The position numbers and the translations under genes are program-made. From assembly GCA_021229015.1 (NCBI GenBank), contig CM037777.1:68548840-68612839 (forward strand): a stretch of DNA of 64,000 nucleotides, in the 5' to 3' direction. Position 1 is the first letter of the stretch, and the number at the start of each line of letters is the position of its first letter. The notes below the pieces were generated by a model, which saw nothing but the letters and a program-made list of their open reading frames with translations, had not been told where the DNA came from and did no database searches. This document shows, piece after piece, positions 22,744-35,335 of this stretch. The DNA is from Solen grandis. Lineage: Eukaryota > Mollusca > Bivalvia > Adapedonta > Solenidae.

Positions 22744-24103
22744 TTAGCTCACATGAGCACAACGTGCTCAAGGTGAGCTTTTCTGATCGCCTTTTGTCCG
22801 GCGTCCGTCGTCCGTCGTCCGTGCGTGCGTCCGTGCGTGCGTGCGTCCGTGCGTGCGTCCGTGCGTGCGTCCGGCGTCAACAATTGCTTCAAACAACATC
22901 TCCTCCTAAACCGCTTGGCCAATTTGAAAAATATTTTGCAGGAATGTTCCTTGGATGAAGCTCTACTAAAGTTGTATAAATGGTTCTGGTCCATTGCATA
23001 ATTAGGTCACAGGAGCTAAAAATAGATTTTAAAAATGCAAACTTTGAAAATCTTCTTCTGCAAAACTGCAAGGCCTAGAGCTTAGATATTTGGTATGTAG
23101 CATCATCTTATGGGCCACTACCAAGATTGTATAAATCATAGCCCTATGGTGATAAATGACCCCGCACCAGGGGTCACTTGTTTTACATAGAGTTATATGG
23201 AAAAATCTTAAAAAATCTTCTTCTATGAATCCATAAGGCCTAGAGCTTAGATATTTGGTATGTAGCATCATCTTATGGGCCACTACCAAGATTGTACAAA
23301 TCATAGCCCTATGGTGATAAATGACCCCGCACCAGGGGTCACTTGTTTTACATAGAGTTATATAGAAAAATCTTAAAAAATCTTCTTCTATGAATCCATA
23401 AGGCCTAGAGCTTAGATATTTGGTATGTAGCATCATCTTATGGGCCACTACCAAGATTGTACAAATCATAGCCCTATGGTGATAAATGACCCCGCACCAG
23501 GGGTCACTTGTTTTACATAGAGTTATATAGACATCTTATGGGCCACTACCAAGATTGTACAAATCATAGCCCTATGGTGATAAATGACCCCGCACCAGGG
23601 GTCACTTGTTTTACATAGAGTTATATAGGAAAATCTTAAAAAATCTTCTTCCATGAATGCATAAGGCCTAGAGCTTAGATATTTGGTATGAAGCATCATC
23701 TTATGGGCCACTACCAAGATTGTACAAATCATAGCCCTATGGTGATAAATGACCCCGCATCAGGGGTCACTTGTTTTACATAGAGTTAAATAGGAAAATC
23801 TTAAAAAAATCTTCTTCTATGAATCAATAAGGCCTAGAGCTAAGATTTTTGGTATGTAGTAGCATCTAATGGTTCATTACAAAGATTTTCAAAGTCTTGG
23901 CCCTACGGTGATAAATGACCCTGCGCCCAAGTCTTCTCTGAAACCATATAGCCCATTGCTTAGATATTTGGTGTGTAGTATTGTCAGGGGTAAAATGTTT
24001 TAGATTAAGTTATATCAGAATCCTTGTCTGTTTAAAAACCTTGACATCAGTTGAAGCAATGGTACTCAGGTGAGCGATTCAGGGCCATCATGGCCCTCTT
24101 GTT
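22744..24103 (-). mobile_element. Pearl-like element, family 1, with expanded core
   Basis: Inverted relative to the 45-kb copy: terminal hairpin (TTAGCTCACATGAGCAC...) at 22744, a long GTCC/GTGC microsatellite at 22798-22875, and the 5' palindrome GGGCCATCATGGCCC near 24081-24095. Its core holds a tandem array with a 165-bp period (23060-23850). It is inserted in the leftmost duplicated block. Confidence 0.82.
23060..23860 (-). repeat. 165-bp tandem repeat array inside the pearl-like element
   Basis: The anchor AGGCCTAGAGC recurs at 23071, 23236, 23401, 23664 and 23830, i.e. spacings of 165, 165, 263 and 166. The 263 interval is one unit plus a 98-bp partial unit joined at about 23531. The frames open through the array are not coding: they simply repeat with the unit. 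Confidence 0.9.
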
Positions 24104-24594
24104 TTACTATACCCAAAGGTTTATACTGCAACACCGACACGCATTATTCTAAATATTAAAAAAGAGGTCGAATATCTTCTTCATCTTGATTATTACAATG
24201 TCATGGGAGAATAACAAATGTATGGAAAAGAGTACAATGTATGGACAGTGGAACAAAATCGTTAATTCTATTTCTTATGTCATAAGGAGATAAATCCATT
24301 ATGGATTGAATTCAAAACTTTGTCCAGTTCCTTGATATGTCTACCAATGATTTCCAATATCAACTAATGGCTAACCACTCGCTATTCTTGCTTTTTGAAT
24401 TTTACTATTATCTGACTTATCTGGGTCCCATTGAACTAATTTATATAAAATTAAAATTAAAAATGTTTACAGAACAGAACAGAACATAACTTTATTACAT
24501 TCCAGGTATACAAAGTATACAACATGGAGACATGTACAAATATGATGTATTAATAACAAAACATTCCATTCCGGTTTGGGGTAACAGGTAAGTC

Positions 24595-24596
24595 TT

Positions 24597-24627
<31 letters not shown>

Positions 24628-25055
24628 GAAGGGGAAATCAGAACAGGCATATGCATAAAGACTTATCGTTGTCGCTGTATATCATTATGTTACTTATCAC
24701 AATTTGATATGTTAAAAATAAATTATTAGAAGAGAGAGAGAAATGAATATATAAAGAAAAGCAAATTTATAAGCTTATTTTACCAATAGGATGCTAAAAC
24801 AAATCAAAAGGTGCACCTACACGTTGTAGTAAGTACAAAAAATCCGGTCCTAGGTTACAAACAGATTTAAGAGAGAGAGGGAGAGAGAAAGGGAAAGAGA
24901 TTACAGATTAGGTATACAGAAATTTATTTTAACGATAAATGTAAGTGTATTAAATATGTAAGTGATAAAGATTTGATTAACTAAACTATCTGATTTGTAT
25001 GAGGCACTAATAAAATGAAGGTGACAGAGAGAGCAAGAGAGAGAGAGAGAAGAAT
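24595..25055 (+). repeat. GA-rich clusters in the LINE 3' region
   Basis: Four GA-rich runs (24597-24630, 24730-24742, 24868-24900, 25024-25052) spaced ~130-150 bases apart within the LINE's non-coding 3' part. Confidence 0.85.
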
Positions 25056-25169
25056 GATCATTGCATAGAAAAACAGTTGTTTACATTGCACAATAAAGTT
25101 GAGTGGCATTAGATAAATTGATAGATAGATGGTTCTTACATTAAAAAGGAATATATGGTACTTTACATT

Positions 25170-25173
25170 TCAC

Positions 25174-25201
<28 letters not shown>
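25170..25201 (+). repeat. Poly-A run
   Basis: About 32 As within the LINE 3' region. Comparable poly-T runs lie near 27945-27964 and 37163-37208. Confidence 0.93.
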
Positions 25202-25206
<5 letters not shown>

Positions 25207-25796
25207 ATAAAGAAACATAAAATCTTGAAAATATCGCTGAAAGCGTGCTGTAGCAGTACACTTTACACATCATCGGTCAATGATAACATGGCATCGCCCG
25301 CTGCGCTTTGTCTGTGCATTGGACAAGAAAACGGGACTTTATGACCACGGTGAGTTTATCAAATGTCTTTTATGTTGAAAGCAAAATATAGATAATATAT
25401 TATGCACGAACGTGTTTACATGCAAATATTCGTGAAATAAATATAGGCAAATCATTTAATTCGATATATATAGGGCTTAAAGTAACACTGAACGGAGGTA
25501 TCGGTATATCAGTTAAACTTCTTCATAATAATGCTCAAGAAACGTACTGAGGTTCCTAAAATTGTTATTGTTTGATAAGAGCCTATTTAAAGGGTGGTTG
25601 CTACAGTTTGGTATTAAATTTTCTCTTTCTGATTTAAAATAAGGGCAATTAAGTAAATAGTGTTCCTCGTTTCCAACACTGTTCGAAATACACAGTGGAC
25701 ATTTTCTATCATCGTAAGGTGTGTCATCATAACGACCGGTCTCAACAGGTAAGCGGTGGTTAGCAGTACGGAATTTCAGCATTATTTATTACTAAA

Positions 25797-25821
25797 TGTG
25801 TGTGTGTGTGTGTGTGTGTGT
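25797..25821 (+). repeat. (GT)n microsatellite
   Basis: About 12 GT units at the 5' junction of the LINE fragment. Confidence 0.93.
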
Positions 25822-26788
25822 TTGTCACGGAGGGAGCGGTATGAGCATGTACCCTTTTGTGTCACAAAAGTTAAACCTCCACTGTGGCTTGTATTTGGCA
25901 TACATAAGCACCTTTCCCGATCGAGGTCAATGTGTTTAATCAAGGCCGTTTGTGTTCGTGTGTGCTGTCATCTGTAGAAATGCAAAACACAACCTGACTG
26001 GTGTAAAGGACGCTCAGTTCATCACTGTGGTAACTAAGACATCAGAGTTACACAAAACAGGAATGATTCTCTTGTCCAAGAATATAGCCAAAAATGTCCA
26101 GTCAGACCTGGTCATACAAGAAACCTAGACAATAGTATAATAGCGAACGCAGCTCGAGACGGGCCGGAGGCCCGGCTCACGAAGCGATCTCTACGGTAAC
26201 GCGTAGTTGTAAGTTTTTATTCGAATACTAAATTTACGAAAACTTTCGTCAGCCGCCATCTTGAATGTTTACCACTGATGAAATCGTATATGCATCGGTT
26301 TCAACTATTTGGTATGTAAAAGACTAGATACGTCTTTAAAAAGCAAAGGCTCTCTGGGTAATTTTCTGGGTAATCGTCTGCGGGATAGTTGAGGATATGT
26401 AGATGCTAAATTACGAATGGTAAAAATAACAAAGCCAATCGATACGACTGTTTAACACATAATGGGATTGTATTCATTTTTCACTCAATTTTTAAAATAC
26501 TTTAATGATTGGAAACGTTCACATTATGTTTGCTTTTTTTTCTCTACGTAAAACATACCTCTATTCGCCCCGTTTTCTAACGTACTACATTAGTACAAAC
26601 TTCTCGGTCTGTAGTGAATTATATTTATTACGAAAAGAAAAAAAAAATACTTTTTGAAGGACATGAAAATATTTTAAAACTTAGACGATTCTTTTGTTAA
26701 TAACTTCTTTGAAATAAATAACTACAGTTTAGTACACACTACGTACATCTGCTTATGTCACTGTGACATTTATGAATTAACAACAATT

Positions 26789-26904
26789 ACAACATGCATA
26801 GACCGTTTAGGTTCTTCTCAAAAATCTTTTGGATCTAAATATATCTATATTTTGCTCTATCATTATTAATTCTAATAAATCTTATACATGTACATGCAGA
26901 TTAG

Positions 26905-26946
<42 letters not shown>

Positions 26947-27020
26947 ATAAAGTAATCAAGATCCAAAAGATTTTCAGGGAGATTCTTAGATAAAAGATGT
27001 AGTTTATCTATGCATGTTGT
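26789..27020. mobile_element. Inverted-repeat element with a CT-array core
   Basis: Left ACAACATGCATAGA and AATCTTTTGGATC; right GATCCAAAAGATT and TCTATGCATGTTGT. The arms are interrupted by different spacers, and a (CT)n run (26908-26941) lies between them. Confidence 0.7.
26908..26942 (+). repeat. (CT)n microsatellite
   Basis: About 17 CT units, at the centre of the inverted-repeat element 26789-27020. Confidence 0.95.
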
Positions 27021-28559
27021 TTAGATATATTTCATCTTTGATCCAGTTTCACAGTAAGACCCACATACTCTCTCTTTTCATTTTCCTTCTTTTTACATTG
27101 CAGACAAATTCAACTCATAAACTTTATATTTCAACCCTGCAATAATCATATGCTTATTTTTGTATGTAGGTCATTTATATGCATGAGCTTGGTTAAATTA
27201 TGGACAACATGCTTCCTGTAAATATCCAATCGACTATATATAAGTATATATATATTCAATCTAAGTTTGTTTTGTTATTTTTTTGTCAGGGAGACCATGA
27301 ATTAACCGATATTGGTGAGCAAAACAGCATTATGTGTAAACAGGGGATATTCTATGAATATAAAGGCCCTGGTGTAAAAAATCCTCAAGTATTCATGCAG
27401 TCTCACCATATTTGTATTATCGAGCTACGTACATTAACGCGATATTTCACCTCGAGCATGACGTAATTTGACAGGGAAAACACCAGTAATTCGTAAAATT
27501 GATTGATCCTTGTTTCCAAACTGTTATTTTCTTCTTTTTTTTCTTAAGTAAATGTAAGGGAAAAAGATAAAAACATTCATTTTATATAGTACCGAATTAA
27601 TACCATTTTCACTTACGCTTTTTTTTTTTCAAACCACACATTAAATCTACCGATAACTCTCAGCTAGCAGACGATGACAGGTTTATTAAGCCAACATCTG
27701 CAATGCGTTCAGTGAAAGCGACCATTAGTAATTGCAATTTGGTACCCTGCCATAAAACGGGTGCAACAGCTCACGTTAACGACCGTTTGGGTTCATTGAA
27801 CAAATCACAGTTCTTCAAATAGTGCATGTTTGATATACTTCTCAACCATTCTATATACGGAAGTCATGTAGTTGTTGTTATTTGTCAAGTTATGACCAGG
27901 TTTATGATTTACTAACTATGTATGATGCATATATTTTTTTTTACTTTTTTTTTTTTTTTTTTTTGAAAAATTCACAACTGATAATTATCACAATACAGCA
28001 TGCCCATATATTCCCTGCAGGTTTTTTTAAACCACAAAATTAGCTATGTATCCCAAAAATTGTAGGGCTGTCTATATGAAGGGGTACAAAGTTCATTTTA
28101 TCTCCAGTTACGTACAAAACTCAGCAGGCACCCTGTAATAAAATGATTACTATGAGTATGATGTTCCTTGTCATCATTTGGATCATCTTAAATCTTAAAC
28201 ACTAATATATGCGGTTATGAAGAACACAGAACTTCATTGCAGCTGTTGTTTATAGATATTGTCTCTTTTTGTCCACCATAATCGTTACAGACTCGTGTTG
28301 AGTTCACTAACGACAACTGAAGACGCCATTTTGGAAATAATATTTTGATTGTTGTTGGTTTTGGACAGTTATTTTTTAAAAATTGTTTTCAATTACCATT
28401 GACAACTTGTAGTCTCGTCTTCTTATGGTGGTGAGAACTGGATACTCTAGGAAGTCCAGTAGCACGTATTAAAAGAGACTACTAGGGGCAGTGATAAGCT
28501 CATGCCAAGTCAAGACAGAATATAACCTGCGCTCGCTTCGAGGCTTTGCCTTTTACAAA

Positions 28560-30660
28560 TTAGTATGGCATTGAGAAAAAAAAAAAAAAAAATATTCATA
28601 TTTCCAAATTTACACAATGTTTATTCTCCTGTGTACCGTTGACGTACCAGTAATAACGTAATTCTGCAGTGCCATTGGTATACTCCTATGGTGTTTCTCG
28701 GGTTTGCATCCTCTTCTCTTTTGACATGTTGATTAAGTATGTAAATGTAGGTATGACGATTTGATGCAATCGGACGGCTGAACAGAGTCAGAGAGGGTTG
28801 ATAGGTAGTCATTGGGGACATTATAACCAATGACCATCTTACAAAACCATTCTGTCCAAGTTCATAGCATTCCTGTCGTTTCCGGTTCTGCGTTAATCCT
28901 GCGGTTCTACTCCAGCGTCACGTGACAATTTACGTAGTTCAGGAGAGACGTGATGTCATATACTGATTGGGATAAAGTAAAAGTGCTAAATCAAGATTTG
29001 GGGGGGGGGGGGGGGGTGACGCTGATAACTTGATTAGAGACCCCCGTCGTGAATTATCATCTGAAATGAGCAAAATCCTGACACATGTTAATCTTTGAAT
29101 GGCGGATGTAGAAATGTTGGGATGCTAAAAATGATATGAAAATGCTGATTATTAAAACATATCTAAATGTGTGGTGATAAAATCAGTGTGATTATGAGCA
29201 CAACAGATGAAAGAGAAGGGATTTGATAGTACATAAATGTTAGGAAGATTGTGAAAACGAAACGCTAGAAATTGGCGAAGGACCTATCTGATGTCGGTTT
29301 GCCCTATTTGTCAATGCGTCAAAATGAGGTAAGAGGGTGTCGGAAGTGTAAGTGTAAGAATAGATTGATAGTATGGACAGTCAAAGAAATAATCATATGT
29401 ATCCTCAAAGAGGGATTTGGGAAGGGGTAGGGTCGGGGCCAACGTATACAAGAAATGGATTTACTATACAATTTCTAAATAAACAATAGTTTATACTACA
29501 ACAGCGGTCGACACTCGTTATATTAAGTGTCTTTTACAAGTATAAAAGTAATCCTGTAGTTAGATATCTTACGAGAGAGACTACTGATTCAAGAATATCA
29601 AATGAGGTCAAATCTTTAGAAAACATCAAACCTAGATTATTCCAATGTCCTGACATATGGGGGAAAAGTACAATGTCTGAAATGTGGAACAGATTAGTTG
29701 TTTCTATTTATTTCATACTGAGATAAATTATTAACTCGGTTTTGAATTTAGATAACCTGGTACTTATGTGCCTTTTTAATGACATGATATTTGCAGATAA
29801 ACTTGTAAACTTGCATGGAATGATTTAAATTTAAGGATCTGTTTCTACCCTTTGAGTACAAGTCCAGTGCTTTCAACTTCTCTCTCAAAGGCAGACCATT
29901 CGCTATTCTTGATATTTTAAGTTGATTATTTTCTAACCTACCCGCGTCCCAGGAACTAATTGGCAGTGTATACGATACATAGAATTAGGCATTAAGCTCC
30001 CTAATCCAGGGGGTAATGAGTATTTACCCTTCCGTGTCACCAGTTTAACCTCCGTTTTTCATTTGACTTAAATATAAGCTTATTCATTGATGAGTTTAAT
30101 TTTATAAGCTAGAATTCTTACCAATCACAAAGTGTTGTAAGTTACATTAAAATAAATACCTGGATATCAAGTCTAATCTACGGTGGCACAGGGGTGACAT
30201 GTACTACTCTTTTTTATGTCAAGGGAACGAGATAATAACTCGTGGGAACGACTTAATAATCTCGAAGGAACGAGATAATAAGCCGAGAGAACGAGATATT
30301 AACTCTCGAGGGAACCACTTAGTATCTTGAGGGAACGAAATAATAAATTTGGCGATAAAAAGTCAAACCATCTAGATGTTGTTGTATTTACATTGCTGTT
30401 GTTATGGTGTTGTTTTTGTTGTTGGTTAGACTTGTCTATCAGATCAACTTTCCGTGGTCAGTGTGTTTTAGCAAAGACGTTTGTGTGCGTGTGTGCGGTC
30501 ATCTGTAGAAATGCAAACCACAATCTGACTGGTGTAAGGGACGCTCAGTTTATCACTATGGTAACTAAGACATCAGAATTACACCAAACAGGAATGGTTT
30601 TCTTGTCCAAGAATACAGCCCAAGATGTCCAGTCCGACCCGGTCTTACAAGAAAGCTTGA
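28560..30660 (+). repeat. Duplicated block, copy 2
   Basis: Modules P (28560-28930), Q (28970-29280), R (29280-29990) and S (30000-30660). Module P includes CGGACGGCTGAACAGAGTCA and ACATTATAACCAATGACCAT, module S GGTGTAAGGGACGCTCAGTT. The ~25-bp tandem repeat at 30219 is specific to this copy. Confidence 0.8.
30219..30355 (+). repeat. ~25-bp degenerate tandem repeat
   Basis: Five or so diverged units around GGGAACGAGATAATAACTCG, with period about 25 bases. It lies in the third module series of the duplicated block and is absent from the sister blocks. Confidence 0.75.
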
Positions 30661-30845
30661 CAATGGTATATTGGTATGGCATGGAGAAAAAAAATCATAC
30701 TTACAAAATTACACAATTTTTATTAACCTGTGTACCGTTCAAATTTTCCGTAGATTTTAGACGTGCAGGTAATGATGTCATTCTGTATTGCCACTGGTAT
30801 TCTCCTATGGTGTTTCTCGGGTTTTTCATCCTCTCCTTTTTTTGA
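30327..30845 (+). other. 172-codon ORF in copy 3 of the block, probably not a gene
   Basis: The frame spans modules S and P (CRNANHNLTGVRDAQFITMV). In sister copies it is broken: a stop near 26128 and a frameshift near 33395. Differences between copies 1 and 2 fall on all codon positions, so no coding constraint is visible. Confidence 0.2.
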
Positions 30846-33460
30846 CATTTTGGTGAAGTAGTAGTAGTAATATTTATTTACATCTAATAAAAATGAATAG
30901 TAGGTAAATGTAGGTATGACGATTTGATGCAATTGGACGGCTGAACAGAGTCAGAGAGGGTTGATAGGTAGTCATTGGGAACATTATAACCAATGACCAT
31001 CTTACAAAACCATCCTGCCAAAGTTCATAGCGTGCCTATCGTTTCCGGTTCTGGGTTAATCCTTCCTTTCTTTTCCAGCGTCACGTGATTTTTAGTTTAG
31101 TCTCGAAGACATATGCTTTGATTCCTGCGATGACGTAAACTGAAAAAAGGACGAAACTGATTTTTATAAAGTAAAAGTGCTAAATCGAGATATTATAAGA
31201 AAAAAACGGGGCACAGGGAACTCAAGTCGTAAACAATTATTATGAATGAAACAAAAGATTGTTACTAATAATAGAGTTCACACTTAAATTTGAAAAGCTG
31301 ATTTAGAAGTGTTGGGATGCTTAAAGTGATATAAAAAAAAAATGAAAAAGGCAATAAGAAGTAATAATTAAATAACTGCAGAGATTTTGAGCTGTGATAG
31401 TAGCAAATATTCAAAAGATTTACTTCATACTAAAACCAGATATTGCTAATTGGTGCCCATTGTTCACTTTGTTTCTATGACATGGTCAACAATCAATTCA
31501 TACATGTTATTTGTTGTCTGTATTTCTTGGATATACTGATTTGTTATTGTACATTTAATGGTGATATAAATCTTTTTAGCTATGACTAATTGCTGTGTTT
31601 ATCGAGTGTTTGGGGCAAATATTTTGGATCCTCCACCAGTGCCTTGTCCTTCATAGAAAAAAAACCATTTAATTCAAGTCTCTGATATGTGTATATATAG
31701 GAGCTAACGGAATTAAATTCAAATAAATTAGAAATACTTATGACAATATTTTCGGATGCAATTTTATTTCTACTGACCCTATGTGGAATTCTACTCACCG
31801 TACATAGAAATTGAGAGGGTCACCGTGTGACCGCGATTCGACCAATAAAAACGCAGGAAACTTTTAGGAGGTGAAACAAAAAATAAAAATTGTTCGAAGG
31901 TTTTGATAAAAAAAAATAGCTAGAATAAGAAAGCATCGAAAGAAAATTATATTGACCCATAAAATTTCACCCTTAACCCATTGACTCTTAAATAGTCATG
32001 AACCTCATAAATATTCATTGACAAATGTATGATTTGATAAATATTAATTTACTGAACTTTAAATGGTATAAGAAACAAGGATATTTATCTTTGTCGTGCA
32101 AACTATGTAGAATCTGAACCACTAAATTCTTTGAGCAAACAGAGAAAACCCTGATCAGACAGCTAGCTTCTGGGAGGACCGGTGTGATCTAGGTCTGCTC
32201 TGTTTTCCAAAGCGTCAAACACGTCTGGGGTAAAGGGATGTCGGGAATATAAAGAGACTAACGGAATAGTTTGATATATGTAGTATGGACATTCAAAGAA
32301 ATATTTTTTTGTTCAAAGGGGGATAGGGAAGGGGTAAGGATCAACATAAACATGAAATATATTTACAATACCAATTCTAAATATACATTACCTGTGCTTG
32401 ATACTACAACATCGACAAGCATTATATTAACTCTCCTCTTAAGTGTATAACAGTTATCTTGTATTGTTTTCTTTACGAGAAACTACTGATTTATTAGATA
32501 TCAAATGAGGTCAAAACTTCAGAAAACATCAATCTATTTTACTCCATTGTCATGAAAGAATTACAAATGTATAGGAAAAAATACAATGCATGAATAGTGG
32601 AACAAAACATCGTTGTTCATAATGAGATAATTCATTAACTTGGTTTTGTATTCACAAAAACCAGTTACACTTGCCATGTACCTTTTTGCTTTCATTTAAA
32701 AGTACGAACCCAGTGCTTTCTAATGCCAACTTAAAGCTAACCACTCTCTATTCTTGCTATTTCAAGTTGACTATTTTCTATATAACCTGTGTCCCCTGAA
32801 ATAATTGGCAGTGTATACTTTACATAGAATTAGGAATTCAGATGCTTACCCCAGGGGGTTATGAGCATGTATCGTTCCGTGTCAACAAAAGTTAAACCTG
32901 CGTTTTATATTGAATTTGACATACATATAAATACAACCTTGTTTTATTTACTTTATTATTTTTATTTTGTTCTCTAAGCTGACGACTAATCCAGAGATGT
33001 GTGATCCGCCGAAAAAAAATAAGTTAAGTGTGTATATATATGTAGAAAAGACGTCGGATAGTACAGCAAGCTTACTGGCAGGAAATCCGAGCAACAACTA
33101 GATAAACTATTTAATTTGATTTGCATATATTATAAATAAAAATGCTATAGTCAATCCATAACCGTTATTGTTGTCGTTACACTGCTGTTGTTGTGGTGTT
33201 GATTTGTTGTTGGTTAGTCGTCTATCAGATCATCTTTCCGTGGTCAGTATGTTTTTAGCAAAGCCGTTTGTGTGCGTGTGTGTCTGTCAGCTGTAGAAAT
33301 GCAAACCACAATCTGACTGGTGTAAGGGACGCTCAGTTCATCACTTTGGTAACTAAGACATCAGAGTTACACCAAACAGGAATGGTCTCTTGTCCTAGAT
33401 TACGACCCACGCTTTCCGGTCCGACTCGGTCCAGGTGAAAAAAAGCCAAACAATGGTATA
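30660..33460 (+). repeat. Duplicated block, copy 3
   Basis: Modules P (30660-31090), Q (31165-31470), R (32100-32830) and S (32840-33460), with the MITE-B at the Q/R border. Similarity to copy 2 is high in P and S and lower in Q and R. Confidence 0.8.
31973..32240 (+). mobile_element. MITE-B copy inside the duplicated block
   Basis: Starts CCTTAACCCATTGACTCTTA and ends CGTCTGGGGTAAAGG, with GTAGAATCTGAACCACTAAA and GATCTAGGTCTGCTCTGTTT inside. Partial homologues occur at 22555-22655 and 29280-29335 in the sister blocks, so insertion preceded the duplication. Confidence 0.7.
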
Positions 33461-34110
33461 TTGATAACATGGAGAAAAAAAGAAAAGAAAAATCCATGCG
33501 TAATGTGCTACGGAGGACCGTTGTTCCAACTTCTCCACATATTCTAGATGAACCAGTAAGGCGTAATTCTGCAATACCATTGGTATTCTCCCCGAAATGC
33601 ATCCACTCCTCTTTTGATATTTTGAAGAAGTATGGATGAAGCATAGGTCGGACGGCTGAACAGAGTCAGAGAGGGTTGTTAGGTAGTCATTGGGGACATT
33701 ATAACCAATGACCATCTTACAAAACCATCCTGCCAAAGTTCCTAGCGCTCCTCGCTTTGCGTTTATCTTGATTTTCTACTAACTCCAACGTCACGTGGTC
33801 TTTTATTTCTGAAGTATTTCAGTCTTAATGGGGTGAAGTTTTATCCCTGAAATCCTGACTACTAGAACAAATAGCGGAAGTGATCTTGATAAAATAAAAA
33901 AATACTAAATCAAGATACTGTAAAAATATCGTTGATCTTCGAGTCTTGAACTATCATAAAAAAATTTAACAAAAACCTAACACTTATATAATATAGTTCT
34001 CATTTAAATGCATCTTTAAGTGTTAGAATGATAAAAAGTTATATGAAATTGCTGATTATCAACAAATACTTAAATGATAAATTATTAAAAATTTAAAAAA
34101 AAAGGTTCAA
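33460..34110 (+). repeat. Duplicated block, copy 4 (partial)
   Basis: Module P (33460-33800: GGTCGGACGGCTGAACAGAG, CATTATAACCAATGACCATC) and part of Q (33880-34110). It ends in A-rich low-complexity sequence. Confidence 0.75.
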
Positions 34111-34365
34111 AAAAAAAAAAAAAAATTTAATTAAAAATAAAAAGAAATAAAAATATAGATATAAATGTATAGATTTTCTTGTAGTAGTAGTAGTTGTTGT
34201 TGTTGTTGTAATAGTAGTTGTAGTAACGGAGGTGGCGGTGATAGAAAAAAATAAAGAAGATAATGACGGAGAAGAAAGACAGAAGTAGAAAAAAAGAAGC
34301 TATAGAAAAAGATATATATCTATATACATTCACTAGAAGTAATAGATAGAGAAGAAGAAATGTAC

Positions 34366-34480
34366 CTTGTATCTGGCAGTAGACTAGCCGTGGTCAGTAT
34401 CTTCCTGGTTAGTGTGTATCTGGTCAGTCTGTAGCTGGAACTGATGACCATCTCTAGCCAGCCTCACTTTTTATATACCT
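34366..34480 (-). promoter_or_regulatory. Candidate core promoter and first exon
   Basis: On the minus strand GGTATATAAAAAGTGAGGCT (TATA at 34477-34470) is followed ~25 bases later by sequence that ends in a splice-donor-like ACAAG/GTACAT at 34366. Just after the expected start is an ATG (34451), too close to the TATA to be a normal start codon. No downstream exon was recognised. Confidence 0.22.
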
Positions 34481-35189
34481 GACGGCACCTCCACATCGTG
34501 AGCTGCCATACGTCGGTGTGGTCAAGGTGGGAATTGCGCTAATTACCGTTCAACAGACGACACCGTCTGCAGCAGCCGAGTGGGCCGCGTGCAGATAACC
34601 AGGTGCGTGGCACTTCGGGATGGTATCCATTGACATCGATCAGCTGATTTTTCTCTTAAATTTTTTTTTTCCAGTTTATTTTCACTATCAAATATATGGG
34701 ATTCTGCAATTAATTCATGTAAAAATACATGTTATGTCCTGTGAAAAAAAAAAACTGTTGGTAATTAATAGTCAGCGAAAGAATTTCCAGTTCATAAATA
34801 ATGGCGGGAAGTACGTCAAATAATCATATCTCATTTCATCAAATTTCCGGAGAAATGCCTTTCATGAAAGCGTGTATATTAGAATATATGGCCGCTGGTA
34901 GGAGAGAAGGATTTTTCTATTAATTTTCTTCGATTCATACCGTATTTAGCAAAATGTGTCATTAATACACAGATGGAAGAAAATACTGTTCTCGTTTGGT
35001 CACGATATTGGTTTTAGTTCATTTCATATCAAAGGCAAAGAAGATAATTTTGCTTCTTTAGTGTGTCCATCAATATGTTACTCTACCGCAAGCATATTGC
35101 TTGCCTGTCGTTTCATATTTGTTTTTTTATTTATTTATTATTTTTTTTTTTTATTATTATTATTTGCTAAGTTCTCGTGGGGACTTTAT

Positions 35190-35335
35190 CAATGGATCGC
35201 CGACATTATCTATGTCATTAGGAGACTGTGCCTCTATGCGACAGATTTAGTGCTGACTCAGTCCGATATCATGCTGTAAACATGACATGATACCACACCT
35301 AGTCACATAATCCGATACCGGACCAACCAGGCCCA
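35190..35335 (-). mobile_element. SINE-A body fragment
   Basis: Contains ACATGACATGATACCACACC and TAGTCACATAATCCGATACC on the + strand, the antisense of the SINE-A body; head and tail are absent. Confidence 0.6.

Larger units (their letters stand above)
24470..25785 (-). mobile_element. LINE 3' fragment inserted in a duplicated block
   Basis: The minus strand carries the last ~88 codons of a non-LTR ORF (25782-25513). They include ANHRLPVETGRYDD, DRKCPLCISNSVGNEEHYLL and NCPYFKSERENLI, a CxxC...HxxxxC motif. A long GA-rich 3' UTR and a 3' tail of TTCTG repeats (24470-24490) follow. Sequences on either side (24110-24440 and 25830-26120) are contiguous in the sister blocks at 29.5-30.1 and 32.4-32.9 kb, so this is an insertion. 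Confidence 0.75.
22240..26125 (+). repeat. Duplicated block, copy 1 (interrupted)
   Basis: Modules Q-R-S of a recurrent ~2-3 kb block: AATCAGAAGATTTATTCCAT, GCTAACCACTCGCTATTCTT, and TGTAGAAATGCAAAACACAA at 25974. It is split by the pearl-like element (22744-24103) and the LINE fragment (24470-25785). Confidence 0.75.
26126..28559. other. Sequence separating duplicated-block copies 1 and 2
   Basis: Not seen in the sister blocks. Holds the inverted-repeat element at 26789-27020 and poly-T runs; no gene recognised. Confidence 0.5.

Noticed and set aside
23029..23732. Long minus-strand frames with repeated peptide blocks
   Set aside because: They are the translation of a 165-bp tandem array inside a pearl-like element; 165 is a multiple of three, so one chance-open unit stays open.
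30327..30845. 172-codon ORF as a real gene
   Set aside because: Broken in sister copies, and substitutions are not concentrated at third codon positions.
33333..33736. Minus-strand ORFs of 103 and 113 codons
   Set aside because: They overlap each other in different frames over a duplicated block; only short parts are shared with the sister copies.
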